Origin: Myxococcales bacterium | Lineage (GTDB): Bacteria > Myxococcota_A > Polyangia > Polyangiales > Ga0077539 | Length of the DNA: 64,000 nt | NCBI GenBank assembly: GCA_030652255.1 | Contig: JAUSAZ010000144.1 | Coordinates: 1-64,000, forward strand | Direction of reading: 5' to 3' | In this document: piece after piece, positions 28,100 to 36,045 of the stretch | Layout: each line of letters begins with the position of its first letter | How positions within the stretch are numbered: the first letter of the stretch is position 1 | Notes under the pieces: model-generated | Databases searched by the model: none | What the model saw: only the letters and a program-made list of their open reading frames with translations | Told to the model about the DNA's origin: nothing | Translations under genes and position numbers: made by a program

Positions 28100-28972
28100 A
28101 TGACGCACGCGGACCTCAGGGGGAAGACGGCGCTGGTGACCGGGGCCAACCAGGGCATCGGGAAGGTGTCGGCGCTGGAGCTGGCGAGGATGGGCGCCGC
28201 CGTGATGATGGTGTGCCGCAGCGAGGAGAAGGGCCGCGCGGCCCGCGAGGAGATCGTGGCGCAGGTGAAGGGCGCGACGGTTCAGCTCATCGTAGGGGAC
28301 GTGTCGTCGCTCGCCTCGCTGCGGGAGATCGCCGTGCGCTTCCTCGACGGGCACGACCGGCTCGACATCCTGCTCAACAACGCGGGCGTGCTGGCCACCT
28401 CGCGGCGCGAGAGCGCCGACGGCTTCGAGCACACCTTCGCGACCAACCACATCGGGTACTTCTACCTGACGCACCTCCTCCGCCCGACGCTGGAGCGCAC
28501 CCCCGGCGCCCGCGTGGTGAGCGTGTCGTCCGAGGCGCACCGGCGCGGCGTCATCAACTTCGACGACCTCCACGGGCGAAAGCGCTGGAGCGCGACGGGC
28601 TCGTACTCGGCCTCGAAGCTGGCCAACGTGCTCTTCACGCGCGAGCTCGCGCGGCGCCTCGCGGGCACCGGCGTCACGGCGAACTGCCTGCACCCCGGGG
28701 TGATCGGGTCGGGCTTCGCGAGCACCGACGGCGGCGTCGTGGCGATGCTCGCGAGGCTCGTGCGCCCGCTGCTGCTGACCAACGAGCAGGGCGCGAAGAC
28801 GCAGATCTACCTGTGCAGCTCGCCGGAGGTCGCGGGGGTGACCGGGAAGTACTTCGATAAGTGCAAGGAGCGCACGCCGTCGAGGGCCGCGCAGGACGAC
28901 GCGGTCGCGCGCGACCTGTGGGCGGTCTCCGAGGAGCTCTGCGGGCTCAAGGGCGGCGTCACCATCCAGTAG
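28100..28972 (+). CDS. Short-chain dehydrogenase/reductase
   Basis: NAD(P)-dependent oxidoreductase of 290 aa. The classical SDR motifs are present: TGANQGIG (14-21) for cofactor binding, NNAG in the middle, and the catalytic Ser with Tyr169 and Lys173 (SYSASK). Overall it looks like retinol-dehydrogenase/WW-domain oxidoreductase type SDRs. It begins 11 nt after the activator gene, so the two may be co-transcribed. The substrate is unknown; a link to lipid peroxide products is possible from the neighbourhood only. Confidence 0.9.
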   Translation: MTHADLRGKTALVTGANQGIGKVSALELARMGAAVMMVCRSEEKGRAAREEIVAQVKGATVQLIVGDVSSLASLREIAVRFLDGHDRLDILLNNAGVLATSRRESADGFEHTFATNHIGYFYLTHLLRPTLERTPGARVVSVSSEAHRRGVINFDDLHGRKRWSATGSYSASKLANVLFTRELARRLAGTGVTANCLHPGVIGSGFASTDGGVVAMLARLVRPLLLTNEQGAKTQIYLCSSPEVAGVTGKYFDKCKERTPSRAAQDDAVARDLWAVSEELCGLKGGVTIQ

Positions 28973-28984
28973 GTCGGGCGACCT

Positions 28985-29000
28985 CCCCCCCGCGGGGGGC
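28985..29000. terminator. Bidirectional terminator candidate after the SDR gene
   Basis: Eight C residues, then GC, then six G residues: the self-complementary CCCCCCGCGGGGGG occupies 28987-29000, between the convergent SDR and protease genes. No T-tract. Confidence 0.4.
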
Positions 29001-29002
29001 GC

Positions 29003-29884
29003 TCAGCGCGCGCCGGTGGTGAGCGTGAGCTCCTTCGGATCGCCCGCGCGGATGAGCCGCACCGTCACCGTCGCGCGCACGCGACCGCCGAGCACCGCGA
29101 CGAGGTCACCCGGCCGCTCGACGCGCTGGCCGTCGACACCGAGCAGCAGGTCGCCGAGCAGCAGCCCCCCCGACTCGCCGGGGCCACCGGGTTCGAGCGC
29201 CGCCACGAGCAGCCCGCGTCGCTGCCCGACGGCCTCGACGAGCCCCTCGCTCACCCGCCCGGGGACCACCTCCACGCCGAGGTACCCGCGGCCGATCTTC
29301 CCGTGCGCTGCGAGCTCGGGGACCATCCGTCGCAGGGTCTCGGTGGGGATGGTGCCGCCCCCGCGGCCGAGCCCTGCGGTGTTCATCCCGAGGAGGCGCC
29401 CGGCCGTGTCGGCGAGCGCCCCGCCCGAGAAGCCCCGCGGGAGCGAGCCGTCGACCTCGATGTACCGGTCGATGCTCGCGCCGGCCATCGTGCGGTACCC
29501 CTCCCCCACCGCGGAGACCATCCCCAGCGTGGCGCGGGCGCTGCGGCCGGGGCGGCCGAGGGTGAGCACCAGGTGGCCCACCTTCACGCTCGCGGTGTCG
29601 GCCCACTCGGGTGCGGAGAGGTCCGTCGCGTCGACCTTGAGCACCGCGAGGTCGGCGCCCCGGTCGTGCCCGAGCACCTTCGCGCTCAGGGTGCGACCAT
29701 CGCCCAGGGCCACGTCGACGACCTCCCTCCCCTCCAGCGTATGGGCCGCGGTGACCAGCAGACCGTCGCCGCCGAAGACCACCGCGCTCGCCGCAGAGCA
29801 CCGCCCTTCCAGGCGTGCCACCGCCGCTCCGCCCCGCGCCACCGCCGCTGCCATCGACTCGGAGACCTCTTCGAGAACGCTCAT
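29003..29884 (-). CDS. HtrA-like trypsin-type serine protease with PDZ domain, no signal peptide
   Basis: Protein of 293 aa. The catalytic triad reads His48 (VTAAHTLEG), Asp78 (GADLAVLKV) and Ser153 (RGFSGGAL), the S1C/DegP pattern. A PDZ domain covers about 195-285 (YLGVEVVPG, GGLLLGDLLLGVDG). Unlike most HtrA proteins there is no signal peptide or transmembrane helix at the ATG 29884 start, so it may be cytosolic. AGAAGG precedes the start. It is divergent from the esterase gene across about 220 bases that hold a long inverted repeat. Confidence 0.85.
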   Translation of the reverse strand: MSVLEEVSESMAAAVARGGAAVARLEGRCSAASAVVFGGDGLLVTAAHTLEGREVVDVALGDGRTLSAKVLGHDRGADLAVLKVDATDLSAPEWADTASVKVGHLVLTLGRPGRSARATLGMVSAVGEGYRTMAGASIDRYIEVDGSLPRGFSGGALADTAGRLLGMNTAGLGRGGGTIPTETLRRMVPELAAHGKIGRGYLGVEVVPGRVSEGLVEAVGQRRGLLVAALEPGGPGESGGLLLGDLLLGVDGQRVERPGDLVAVLGGRVRATVTVRLIRAGDPKELTLTTGAR

Positions 29885-29937
29885 GGATGAACCCGCTTCC
29901 TTCTGCGAACCGCCGCGCAACGCCGACGGTCACGGGC

Positions 29938-30007
29938 ACCATCGTGGCGACGGACGGGGGACGCCACCATCGCCCGATGGTCGAGCCGCGGACCTCGACC
30001 ATCGGGC
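29938..30007. promoter_or_regulatory. 14-bp perfect inverted repeat and ACCATCG cluster
   Basis: GCCCGATGGTCGAG (29972-29985) is repeated in inverted form at 29994-30007 with an 8-nt spacer. Within and around it ACCATCG occurs at 29938, 29966 and 29998 and inverted at 29975-29981. The site lies between the divergent protease and esterase genes and is not at a transcript end, so a regulator-binding region is more likely than a terminator. Confidence 0.55.
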
Positions 30008-30103
30008 AGGTCGGCACCTCCCCTTCCGGTCAGCGGTACGCCGGTCGGTCACGCGTCGACCGAAACGTCGCGAGCGCAGGCCGTGCGTGTTAGGGCCCCG
30101 AGC

Positions 30104-30838
30104 GTGAGTGCGCGTCACCTGCTTCTCGACAGCCCCGCGCTGGGGCGCAGGGTCCACCTCTGGTGCTTCGGCGAGGTGGGCCTTCCGCTCGTGGTGTTTC
30201 CCTCCAACGCGGGCGTCGCGCACGAGTGGCAGGAGAGCGGGATGATCGATGCGCTCGGCCCGCTGCTCGCTCAGGGTCGCATCAAGGTCTACTGCCCCGA
30301 GAGCAACGTCTCCCGGAGCTTCTCGGGCGTCGGCAGCCTCGAGGAGCGCATGGCGCACCACCACGCGTACGAGCGCTTCGTGCTCGACACCCTGGTGCCT
30401 TTCATCCGCGCCGACTGCCGCTCGCCCGACGCCCCGATGGTGGCCACCGGCTGCAGCGTGGGGGCGCTCTACGCGTCGCTCTTCGCGCTGAAGCACCCGG
30501 AGACCTTTCCCCGGGCGCTCTGCCTCTCCGGCCGCTATCGCACCAGCCGGCTCTTCGGCGGGGCCTCGAGCCACGACGTGTACCTCAACGACCCGCTCGC
30601 GTTCCTGCCGAACCTGGAGGGGGCGGCGCTCGCGCGGGTTCGCCGGAGCGCGCACCTCACGGTGGTGGTGGGCCGCGGCGCGCACGAGGAGGGCTGCATC
30701 GGCGAGACCGCGGAGTTTGCGACCTGGCTGCGTCGCAAGGAGATCCCCAACCACGTGGCGTTCTGGGGGACCGACAGCCGCCACGACTACACGTGGTGGC
30801 GTCGACAGGCGGTCCACTACCTGAGCCAGCTCTTCTGA
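30104..30838 (+). CDS. Alpha/beta-hydrolase esterase-like protein
   Basis: Protein of 244 aa of the esterase D / mycolyltransferase-like group. The nucleophile elbow is GCSVGALYA, and the C-terminal SRHDYTWWRRQAVHYL supplies the likely catalytic His. Early LVVFPSNAGVAHEWQESGMID is typical of these short cytosolic esterases. The GTG at 30104 is chosen; another GTG at 30083 is in frame. GTGTTAGG lies just upstream. Substrate unknown. The LuxR-type regulator follows after about 30 nt. Confidence 0.8.
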   Translation: MSARHLLLDSPALGRRVHLWCFGEVGLPLVVFPSNAGVAHEWQESGMIDALGPLLAQGRIKVYCPESNVSRSFSGVGSLEERMAHHHAYERFVLDTLVPFIRADCRSPDAPMVATGCSVGALYASLFALKHPETFPRALCLSGRYRTSRLFGGASSHDVYLNDPLAFLPNLEGAALARVRRSAHLTVVVGRGAHEEGCIGETAEFATWLRRKEIPNHVAFWGTDSRHDYTWWRRQAVHYLSQLF

Positions 30839-30871
30839 TCGGCCGCGCCTCGCCTTGACGTCGCCCTGTGC

Positions 30872-31546
30872 GTGGCCACGCTGCGCCGGGCGATGCGAAC
30901 CCTCCCCGACGCCCGCGACCCCGACGCGCCGCTGCGGGTGTGCGTGCTCGCCGACGACGCCATCGCGCGCGCGGGCCTCACGGGGATGCTCGCGGACGCC
31001 GACCTGGTGGTCGAGAGCGCGCGCCTCACCACCGACCTCGACGGCGCGCTCGATGAGCACGGCGCCGACGTGCTGCTGCTCGACGCGGGCGCCGACCCGT
31101 CCCGCGCGGCGGCGTGGCTCGACACCCTGCGCGCAACGATCGCCCCCGCGGTGGCGCTGCTGGTCGACGCCACCCGCCTGGACGACGTGTTCGCCGCGGG
31201 CATCCTCGGGGCGCTCGCCCGGGACGCCTCGCCGGCGACGGTGCGGGCGGCGCTGGCGTCCGCGGCGCGAGGGCTGGTGGTTCTCGACGCGGGCTTCCAC
31301 CGGGGACGCGGGGCGACGACCGGCGAGCGTCGGGTCTCCGGGCCGATGGACTCGCTCACGCCGCGCGAGGTCGAGGTGCTCGCGCTGCTGGCCACGGGGA
31401 TGCCCAACAAGCTGATCGCCCACCACCTGGGGATCAGCGAGCACACGGCGAAGTTTCACGTGACGGCGGTGATGGCGAAGCTGGGCGCCCAGAGCCGTAC
31501 CGACGCCGTCATCCGCGCGGCGCGGCGGGGCATGGTGTCGCTCTGA
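30872..31546 (+). CDS. LuxR-family response regulator (NarL type)
   Basis: Protein of 224 aa. The N-terminal part is a receiver-like domain (LRVCVLADDAIARAGLTGML, VLLLDAGAD) in which the phospho-acceptor Asp is present but the usual MP after it is replaced by AGAD and the switch Thr/Lys region is altered, so phosphorylation is uncertain. The C-terminal LuxR helix-turn-helix is complete: LTPREVEVLALLATGMPNKL and ISEHTAKFHVTAVMAKLG. The start could be GTG 30872 or ATG 30893. No sensor kinase is adjacent. Confidence 0.85.
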   Translation: MATLRRAMRTLPDARDPDAPLRVCVLADDAIARAGLTGMLADADLVVESARLTTDLDGALDEHGADVLLLDAGADPSRAAAWLDTLRATIAPAVALLVDATRLDDVFAAGILGALARDASPATVRAALASAARGLVVLDAGFHRGRGATTGERRVSGPMDSLTPREVEVLALLATGMPNKLIAHHLGISEHTAKFHVTAVMAKLGAQSRTDAVIRAARRGMVSL

Positions 31547-31565
31547 TCTGTGATATGGCGCGGGC

Positions 31566-31967
31566 GTGTTCACGGTCAGCGAAGAGGTCACGTTCTGCTA
31601 CGGCCACCGGTTGATGGACTACGTGGGTCGCTGCGCGCGCATCCACGGCCACAACGCCCGGGTCGAGCTGGTGCTGGGGTCGGCGACGCTCGACCGCCGC
31701 GGCTTCGTCATGGACTTCGGCGACCTGGAGGAGGTCGCGAAGCGCTTCCTCGACGAGACCCTCGACCACCGGCTGCTGCTGCGCCGAGACGACCCGGTGA
31801 TCCCGTCGCTCACGGCGGCGGGCGAGGTCTTCGTGGCCCTCGACGAGAACCCCACGGCGGAGTTTCTCGCGCGCTTCATCTTCGAGGCCCTTACACAGAA
31901 GGGTATTCCCCTGAAGGCGATCCGCTTCTGGGAGACCGCCACCAGCGTGGCGACCTACGAGCCGTAG
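31566..31967 (+). CDS. queD: 6-carboxy-5,6,7,8-tetrahydropterin synthase / PTPS family (QueD-like)
   Basis: Protein of 133 aa. The zinc ligands are His14 (FCYGHRL), His27 and His29, and the QueD-type catalytic signature CxxxHGH is present as Cys23-ARI-His27-Gly-His29. Late EFLARFIFEAL and the Glu in RFWETATSVATY match the family. QueD acts early in queuosine synthesis from dihydroneopterin triphosphate. No other que gene is in the window, so PTPS activity for another pterin cannot be excluded. It ends 6 nt before the convergent reductase. Confidence 0.88.
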   Translation: MFTVSEEVTFCYGHRLMDYVGRCARIHGHNARVELVLGSATLDRRGFVMDFGDLEEVAKRFLDETLDHRLLLRRDDPVIPSLTAAGEVFVALDENPTAEFLARFIFEALTQKGIPLKAIRFWETATSVATYEP

Positions 31968-31973
31968 GGCGCC

Positions 31974-33077
31974 TCAGCGCAGGCCGAGCGACTCCGCGAG
32001 CGTGTAGATCGACGACATCCCGGAGGCGCGCTCGCGGCGGGCGATGGTGTGCACCATGGCCTGCGAGGCCGCGTTGACGGGGGTCGGCACGCCGAGGGCC
32101 TGGCCGCGCTCGACCACCTCGCCGTTGAGGAAATCCACCGCCGGCGGTCGGCCGCGCTCGATGGCCGACAGCATCGACGAGCGCATGCGGCGGTAGCGCG
32201 CGCCCACCGCGAGCAGCAGCGTGTGCTTGGCCACCAGGCTGGGCGAGCCGACGATGCGCGCCTCCTCGTCGGTGAGGGCGATCCAGTCGAGGTCGAGGGT
32301 GCCGCTCACCTTCTCCAGGCGGATGCCCGAGGCGCGCGCGACGCGCACCGTCTCCGTCATGATGGCGAGCACGAGGCGCCGGACGGTGAGCGAGACCATC
32401 AGCGCCCCGAGGCGGTCGCCGCCGATGGTGCCCATCGTGGAGATGGCGGCGTTGATGGCCAGCTTGCTCCAGCGCGCGCCGGCGAAGTTGTCGCTGCGGG
32501 TCACCGGCCCGACGCACTCGAGCAGCATCGCGAGCCGGTCGAGCCGGGGGTCGGGCGCGCCGTCCATCCGGCCGATGGCGAAGCCCCCGGCGGCGGTGCG
32601 CTCGAAGACGCCCGGCTCGGGCATCGAGGCGCCCCACGCCACGACCGCGCCCAGCACCCGGTCGGCGCCCGCGATCTTCGCCACGCGGTCTTCGCAGAGG
32701 CCGTTCTGGAAGCACACCATCGCGCCGTCGGGCTTGAGCCACGGGAGCATCGAGCGCGCGGCCTGCTCGACGTTGGGCGGCTGCACCGCGAGGATGACCA
32801 GGTCGAAGGGCGCCACGTCGGGGGTGAGCGCGGCGAGGCACTGCCCCGGCACCGAGCGCGTCGACTCCGCCCCCGTCAGCCGGAACCCGTGGCGCCGGAT
32901 GGCCTCGGCGATCTCCGCGTTGGTGGAGTAGCCCACGACCTCGACGCCGAGCGCCGACCAGGTCTCCGAGAGGCACGCGGCGGTGATGCCGCCGATGCCG
33001 CCGCAGCCGACCACCAACACCCGCTGCGCCCGCTCGACGGGCTCCGCGGTCACCAGGGAAGCACGGGGTTCGCTCAT
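31974..33077 (-). CDS. Ketopantoate reductase-like (PanE/ApbA family) oxidoreductase
   Basis: Protein of 367 aa. Rossmann motif VGCGGIGG near the N-terminus, QNGLCED in the middle (the family QNG motif), the catalytic-Lys region RWSKLAINAA and the later RPPAVDFLNGEV. Ketopantoate reductases convert 2-dehydropantoate to pantoate for coenzyme A; this protein is somewhat longer than PanE of E. coli (about 300 aa), and paralogues with other 2-keto substrates are common. ATG 33077 is preferred to an upstream in-frame start. It is divergent from rsmE across about 92 bases. Confidence 0.82.
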   Translation of the reverse strand: MSEPRASLVTAEPVERAQRVLVVGCGGIGGITAACLSETWSALGVEVVGYSTNAEIAEAIRRHGFRLTGAESTRSVPGQCLAALTPDVAPFDLVILAVQPPNVEQAARSMLPWLKPDGAMVCFQNGLCEDRVAKIAGADRVLGAVVAWGASMPEPGVFERTAAGGFAIGRMDGAPDPRLDRLAMLLECVGPVTRSDNFAGARWSKLAINAAISTMGTIGGDRLGALMVSLTVRRLVLAIMTETVRVARASGIRLEKVSGTLDLDWIALTDEEARIVGSPSLVAKHTLLLAVGARYRRMRSSMLSAIERGRPPAVDFLNGEVVERGQALGVPTPVNAASQAMVHTIARRERASGMSSIYTLAESLGLR

Positions 33078-33169
33078 CGCGGGGAAGGGTCTACACCACG
33101 GCCGCGGCCCTCGCATCGCCGCGCCGCGTTGACGCGGGTGCCGGGGCGCGGGTAGTGCGTGCGCAACCG

Positions 33170-33940
33170 ATGAACCCCAAGGACGACCGCTCCGCTCCGT
33201 GGCTGCGCGACGCGATCACCGTCGCGGCGAGCGTGCGCCTCGACGACGAGGTGACCCTCGACGCCGCCAACACGGCGCGCATCCGCTACCGCGGCGTCAA
33301 CGTGAAGGAGGCCTTCACGCTGCGCGACGCCGACGGGCGGTACTTCCGCGCGGCGCTGCGTTCTTGTGAGGGGGAGGCCGCGACGGCGCTCGCCTACGAG
33401 GCCATGGAGGCCGACCCCGAGTCGCCCCTGAAGGTGACGCTGTTCAACGCCATCCCGCAGCGGCAGCGGATGCTCTGGGTGACGCAGAAGGCCGCCGAGC
33501 TCGGGGTGTACGCCATCCAGCCGGTGTTCACCGTGCGCTCGGTGCAGGCCGACGGGCTGGCGCACGAGAAGGCCCACGCGTGGCCGGGGCAGGCCATCAA
33601 GGGCGCGCGGCAGTGTCGGCGGGCGATCGTGCCCGAGGTGATGCCGGCGCGCTCGCTGGCCGAGGCGCTCGCGACGCCCGCGTGGACGGACGCGGCGCTG
33701 CGGGTGGTGATCGACGACCGGGCCGAGGCGGCGAGCGCCGGGTCGTCGGAGGCGCCGACCTCCATCGCGCTGATGGTGGGCCCGGAGGGCGGGTTCAACG
33801 CCCAGGAGCGGGAGCTGATGCGCGCCGCGGGCGCCGCGATGTGGCGGCTGGGCGGGCGGGTGATGCGCGCGGAGACGGCCTCCATCGCCGGACTCGCGGT
33901 GCTCCAGCATCGATTTGGTGACCTGACCATCGTGGGCTGA
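33170..33940 (+). CDS. rsmE: 16S rRNA m3U1498 methyltransferase RsmE
   Basis: SPOUT-class methyltransferase of 256 aa. The SAM-binding knot contains MVGPEGGFNAQE and the C-terminal MRAETASIAGLAVLQH is the family signature. The N-terminal PUA-like domain is shorter and less obvious than in E. coli RsmE. It methylates N3 of U1498 in 16S rRNA. ATG 33170 is preferred; an in-frame GTG lies 15 nt upstream. The DUF938 methyltransferase gene follows after 19 nt. Confidence 0.92.
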   Translation: MNPKDDRSAPWLRDAITVAASVRLDDEVTLDAANTARIRYRGVNVKEAFTLRDADGRYFRAALRSCEGEAATALAYEAMEADPESPLKVTLFNAIPQRQRMLWVTQKAAELGVYAIQPVFTVRSVQADGLAHEKAHAWPGQAIKGARQCRRAIVPEVMPARSLAEALATPAWTDAALRVVIDDRAEAASAGSSEAPTSIALMVGPEGGFNAQERELMRAAGAAMWRLGGRVMRAETASIAGLAVLQHRFGDLTIVG

Positions 33941-33944
33941 GGGG

Positions 33945-33950
33945 TATCCT
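33945..33950 (+). promoter_or_regulatory. TATCCT -10-like hexamer, leaderless candidate
   Basis: TATCCT lies 9 nt before the DUF938 ATG, with CTGACC (33923-33928) 16 nt further upstream. No Shine-Dalgarno precedes the ATG. Confidence 0.3.
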
Positions 33951-33959
33951 CGCGCTCGC

Positions 33960-34562
33960 ATGGGCGACGCGCGACGCTCCGCCCCGTCGTTCGAAGGAAA
34001 CCGCGAGGCGATCCTCGCGGCGCTGCGGCGTGCGCTCCCGGCGCGGGGCCTCGTGCTGGAGGTCGCGAGCGGCACGGGCCAGCACGCCGTGTACCTCGGC
34101 GCGGCCTTCCCGGCGCTGGAGTGGCAGCCCTCGGAGGTCGACGCGGGCGCCCGCGCGAGCATCGCGGCGTGGGTGTTCTCCAGCCGGCTGCGCAACGTGC
34201 ACATGCCCCTGGAGCTCGACGTGGGCGACGCGCCGTGGCCGCTCTCCGAGGCCGACGCCATCCTCGCGGTCGATCTCCTTCATGCGTCGCACTGGGACGT
34301 CACCATCGGGCTCCTCGCGGGCGCGCGGGTGCTCCTGCCCGACGGCGGACCGCTCATCGTGCACGGCCCGCTGCGGGTGGGGGCGCCCCGCGTGGCGCGC
34401 CTCGACGCCCTCGACGCGGCGCTCCGCGCGGCCCACCCCTCGTGGGGCGTCCGCTCGCTCCAGGACCTCAGCTCGGCCGCGGCGAAGCGGGGCCTCCGGG
34501 TCGACGAGGTGAGCGGCGGCGACGAGGTCGACGCGACGGTGATCCTGCGCCGGGGGCGTTGA
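33960..34562 (+). CDS. DUF938 class I SAM-dependent methyltransferase
   Basis: Protein of 200 aa. The SAM-binding motif I is LEVASGTGQHAVYLG; WQPSEVD and DLLHASHWDVTIGLL are further DUF938 landmarks. The fold is a Rossmann methyltransferase and the target is unknown. It follows rsmE closely and precedes the sugar transferase gene by about 43 nt. Confidence 0.88.
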   Translation: MGDARRSAPSFEGNREAILAALRRALPARGLVLEVASGTGQHAVYLGAAFPALEWQPSEVDAGARASIAAWVFSSRLRNVHMPLELDVGDAPWPLSEADAILAVDLLHASHWDVTIGLLAGARVLLPDGGPLIVHGPLRVGAPRVARLDALDAALRAAHPSWGVRSLQDLSSAAAKRGLRVDEVSGGDEVDATVILRRGR

Positions 34563-34605
34563 GGCACTTGCGGGTCGCGCCCGGGGCTCCACACGCCGTA
34601 GGATC

Positions 34606-36015
34606 GTGCCTGCCTTGTCCAGCCTACTGGTCTCCCGCAAAACGCTCGCCCTCGCCGCGCTCGACGGTCTCACCGTGCTCGCCGCGCTCGCGGCCTCCGC
34701 CACGGCGACCCGCATCGGCTCGGGCTTCTCGCTGCTCACCATCCTGATGCGCGAGTGGAAGGGCGCGACCCTCATCGCGCTCTCGGTGCACCTGCTCACC
34801 TTCTATGTCTTCGAGCTCTACAACCTGCGGCTCGATTTCCGCCGGCTGCCCAACCTGCTCCGCTGCGTCGGCGCGGTGGCCACCGCGGCCATCGTCCTGG
34901 CGGTGTCGAGCTTCGTCGTGCCGCGCTGGGGCTTCGGGCGGCTCCTCTTCGGGCTGCACGCGGTCTTCCTCACCCTCGGCACCTGCCTTTCCCGGGTCGC
35001 GCTCTCCCGGGTGATCGAGCTGCGCGAGCCGCCCGAGCGCGCGCTGATCGTGACCGGCGCGAAGATCCCCGACGACGTGGTGGAGGAGCTCGCCCGCAAC
35101 CCCGAGAGCCCCTTCTCCGTCGTGGGCATCATCTCCGTCGGTCGCCCGTCGATGATCTTCGACCCGCTGAACGCCCCGACGCCCGCGCCGGTCTCCCCGC
35201 TGGCTGAGTGCGCGACGGCGCTGAAGGAGGCCGGGGCGAAGCACCTGCTCGTGGCCAGCCTCGACCAGCTCCCGGCCCAGGCCGCGCAGGAGCTCCTGCG
35301 GCTCAAGGGCGAGGGCATCCACGTCCACGAGCTCGGGTCGATCTACCAGGGGCTCTCCGGGCGGGTGCCCCTGCACCTCGTCGACGACCTCTACTTCCTG
35401 CGCGTCGCGGCCTTCACGCGCGACACCAACCCCGTGCTCAGCAACCTGCTGCGGGTGTTCGACGTGCTCGTGGCGCTGGCCCTCTTCGCCCTCTCCTGGC
35501 CGCTCTGGCTGCTCGCGTACGTCGGCATCAAGGCCACGATGCCCGGCCCGGCGCTGTACTCCCAGGAGCGCGTCGGCAAGGACGAGGTGCCCTACACCAT
35601 CTACAAGTTCCGCTCGATGCGCCTCGACGCGGAGAAGGACGGGCCCTGCTGGGCGACGCAGAACGACGACCGCGTCACCCCCTTCGGCCGCTTCCTCCGC
35701 CGCACCCGCATCGACGAGCTGCCGCAGCTCTGGAACGTCCTGCGCGGCGACATGTCCCTCGTCGGCCCTCGCCCCGAGCGGGCGGTCTTCGTCTCGCAGC
35801 TCAGCCGCGAGGTGCCCTACTACGCGCTGCGCTTCCAGATCCGCCCGGGTCTCACGGGCTGGGCGCAGGTCAACTACCGCTACGGCGCCTCCGTCGACGA
35901 CACCCGCGTGAAGCTCTCCTATGACCTCTTCTACATCCAGGGCCGCTCGCTCTCCCTCTTCGCGGTGACGCTGCTCAAGACCGTCCAGACGGTGCTCTTC
36001 AAGCCCGGGTCGTAG
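34606..36015 (+). CDS. Polyisoprenyl-phosphate sugar transferase (WcaJ/PglC family)
   Basis: Inner-membrane initiating enzyme of 469 aa. About four N-terminal transmembrane helices (residues 12-130), a Rossmann-like CoA-binding-type segment (about 145-250), a transmembrane segment near 290-310, then the catalytic sugar transferase domain: ERVGKDEVPYTIYKFRSM, RVTPFGRFLRRTRIDELPQL, SLVGPRPE and RPGLTGWAQVNYRYG. It loads the first sugar phosphate onto undecaprenyl phosphate for exopolysaccharide or O-antigen synthesis. GTG start. No glycosyltransferase, flippase or polymerase genes are in the window. Confidence 0.93.
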   Translation: MPALSSLLVSRKTLALAALDGLTVLAALAASATATRIGSGFSLLTILMREWKGATLIALSVHLLTFYVFELYNLRLDFRRLPNLLRCVGAVATAAIVLAVSSFVVPRWGFGRLLFGLHAVFLTLGTCLSRVALSRVIELREPPERALIVTGAKIPDDVVEELARNPESPFSVVGIISVGRPSMIFDPLNAPTPAPVSPLAECATALKEAGAKHLLVASLDQLPAQAAQELLRLKGEGIHVHELGSIYQGLSGRVPLHLVDDLYFLRVAAFTRDTNPVLSNLLRVFDVLVALALFALSWPLWLLAYVGIKATMPGPALYSQERVGKDEVPYTIYKFRSMRLDAEKDGPCWATQNDDRVTPFGRFLRRTRIDELPQLWNVLRGDMSLVGPRPERAVFVSQLSREVPYYALRFQIRPGLTGWAQVNYRYGASVDDTRVKLSYDLFYIQGRSLSLFAVTLLKTVQTVLFKPGS

Positions 36016-36029
36016 GGCGCCGCGGGTGG

Positions 36030-36035
36030 TACGTT
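36030..36035 (+). promoter_or_regulatory. TACGTT -10-like hexamer, leaderless candidate
   Basis: TACGTT lies 10 nt before the SGNH lipoprotein ATG, with no Shine-Dalgarno between. The sequence around it resembles that at 43118. Confidence 0.3.
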
Positions 36036-36045
36036 CGGGCCAACG

